From Actinorhabdospora filicis (GTDB taxonomy: Bacteria > Actinomycetota > Actinomycetes > Mycobacteriales > Micromonosporaceae), in NCBI RefSeq assembly GCF_030269765.1, contig NZ_BSTX01000002.1:777379-841378 (forward strand): DNA of 64,000 nt, written 5' to 3'. Shown piece after piece: positions 63,290-64,000 of the stretch. The notes under the pieces are model-generated. The model did no database searches. It saw only the letters and a program-made list of their open reading frames with translations, and had not been told where the DNA came from. Made by a program: the position numbers and the translations under genes. Every line of letters begins with the position of its first letter. The first letter of the stretch is position 1.

Positions 63290-64000
63290 CCAGCTACCGG
63301 ATCCCCGCCGGGGCCGAACTGTCCGTCCGCGTCGACGACGGGGTCTGGCAGACCGTGCGGCTACCCGCCGGAGAGACCACCGCCAAGGAACTCGCCGAGA
63401 TCCTGTCCGACCTCGACGGCGTGCGCGGCGAGGTCCGCGACGACGCGCTCGCCCTGGTCAGCGACGGCGTGGGGGAGACCGCGCTGCTGCGCGTCGCCGG
63501 GTCCGGCGCCGCCGCCCTCGGCCTCGCCCAGGACTCCTACGCCGAGGGCCTCGGGCCCGGATCGGCGCGACTCACCGGACACCACGAAGGACCCTTCTCG
63601 CTGCCGCGCGGGGCGTCCATGACCGTCCACGTCGACGGCCTCGCCCGCAAGGTCGCCTTCGGCGAGGCCACCGAACGCACCGCCGGGGAGGTCAGCGCCG
63701 CCATCAACGCCCGCCTGCGCCGCGTCGTCGCACGCCCCACCGCCGACGGGCGCGTCCAGCTCACCTCGCCCACCACCGGCGTCGGCTCGCGCCTGAGCGT
63801 CACCGCGCCCGCCGACGCCGCCCCCGACGCCGCCGCCGTCCTCGGCTTCACCGGCGACGCCGCACACGCCGAGCCCTACCGCACCCTCCCCGCCCGGATG
63901 GTCTGCCGGCCAGCCGCCGACACCGCCGTGGTGGAGAACCTCACCTCCGCGCCCATCGAGCTCCAGCTGCCCACCGGGCGCCTCATGCTGCCCGCCCGCG
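63286..64000 (+). CDS. repeat-module protein, 3' partial
   Basis: Starts at ATG 63286, overlapping the previous stop, and is open to the window end (at least 238 residues). Two similar modules are visible: residues 5-80 (ELSVRVDDGVWQTVRLPAG, TTAKELAEILSDLDGVRG, AAALGLAQ) and 105-195 (SMTVHVDGLARKVAFGEATE, TAGEVSAAINARLRRVVARP, GVGSRLSVTAPADAA, AAVLGFTG). The pattern, strand-helix-strand and a closing xLGF/xLGL, resembles the flagellin-hook IN-type modules also found in tail and baseplate proteins. This was not given a complete reading because the gene is cut off. Confidence 0.6.
   Translation, partial: MTSYRIPAGAELSVRVDDGVWQTVRLPAGETTAKELAEILSDLDGVRGEVRDDALALVSDGVGETALLRVAGSGAAALGLAQDSYAEGLGPGSARLTGHHEGPFSLPRGASMTVHVDGLARKVAFGEATERTAGEVSAAINARLRRVVARPTADGRVQLTSPTTGVGSRLSVTAPADAAPDAAAVLGFTGDAAHAEPYRTLPARMVCRPAADTAVVENLTSAPIELQLPTGRLMLPAR

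Overview
The window is about 72% G+C, with strongly G/C-biased third codon positions. It carries a tRNA-Gly/Cys/Val cluster, a geosmin synthase, WXG100/type VII-like proteins, an F420-type reductase family member and a mycothiol-type DinB-fold protein. Together these point to a filamentous actinomycete, most likely of the Streptosporangiales/Thermomonosporaceae type; the genus is inference only.

Layout. 1-4.2 kb: a repeat protein cut by the window edge, a small secreted protein, two helix-turn-helix genes divergent from a compact PEP-utilising enzyme across a multi-copy operator, and a histidine phosphatase. 4.2-8.6 kb: a large secreted subtilase, a frameshifted remnant, a cysteine-rich small peptide and a DUF4267 membrane protein. 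8.6-12 kb: two TetR units, one with four evenly spaced operators, and a membrane-anchored alpha/beta hydrolase. 12.2-18.6 kb: an accessory region with frameshifted genes, a type VII-style toxin/immunity cassette and an opposing three-gene WXG100-like operon. 18.8-21.5 kb: a decayed integrative element in the 3' end of tRNA-Val(GAC), with 47-bp att repeats, a frameshifted tyrosine integrase and one low-GC cargo gene. 21.5-33 kb: tRNAs, a hydrolase lacking its nucleophile, a second subtilase with duplicated P domains, an MFS transporter, a rifampin-phosphotransferase-like enzyme and HrpB helicase.

33.3-39.5 kb is the centrepiece: Family 2B encapsulin shell, two-domain geosmin synthase, second Family 2B encapsulin shell and polyprenyl diphosphate synthase, joined by overlaps or short gaps and closed by a terminator. 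The layout suggests a geosmin-producing nanocompartment, possibly built from two shell proteins, with its own precursor supply.

39.6-49.7 kb: a carboxylesterase with its TetR regulator, SDR and MFS genes, another TetR gene, then a six-gene operon (flavin reductase, AroH chorismate mutase, VAO-type oxidase, flavin-dependent hydroxylase, formyltransferase, cupin) with a perfect CRP-type site upstream. It reads like a small aromatic-metabolite pathway. 49.9-56 kb: HPP and CGNR genes, a deazaflavin reductase, a second cysteine-rich peptide with the same leader-like N-terminus as the one at 7.9 kb, and a GNAT/RpiR/racemase/M20 operon that matches the known D- to L-amino acid conversion pathway through N-succinyl intermediates. 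56-64 kb: an AAA ATPase that seems to have lost its stop codon, a candidate small RNA with promoter and terminator, an HTH gene behind a 24-bp palindrome, an amidinotransferase, several housekeeping-like genes, and the start of what may be a tail-like or surface-structure cluster cut by the window end.
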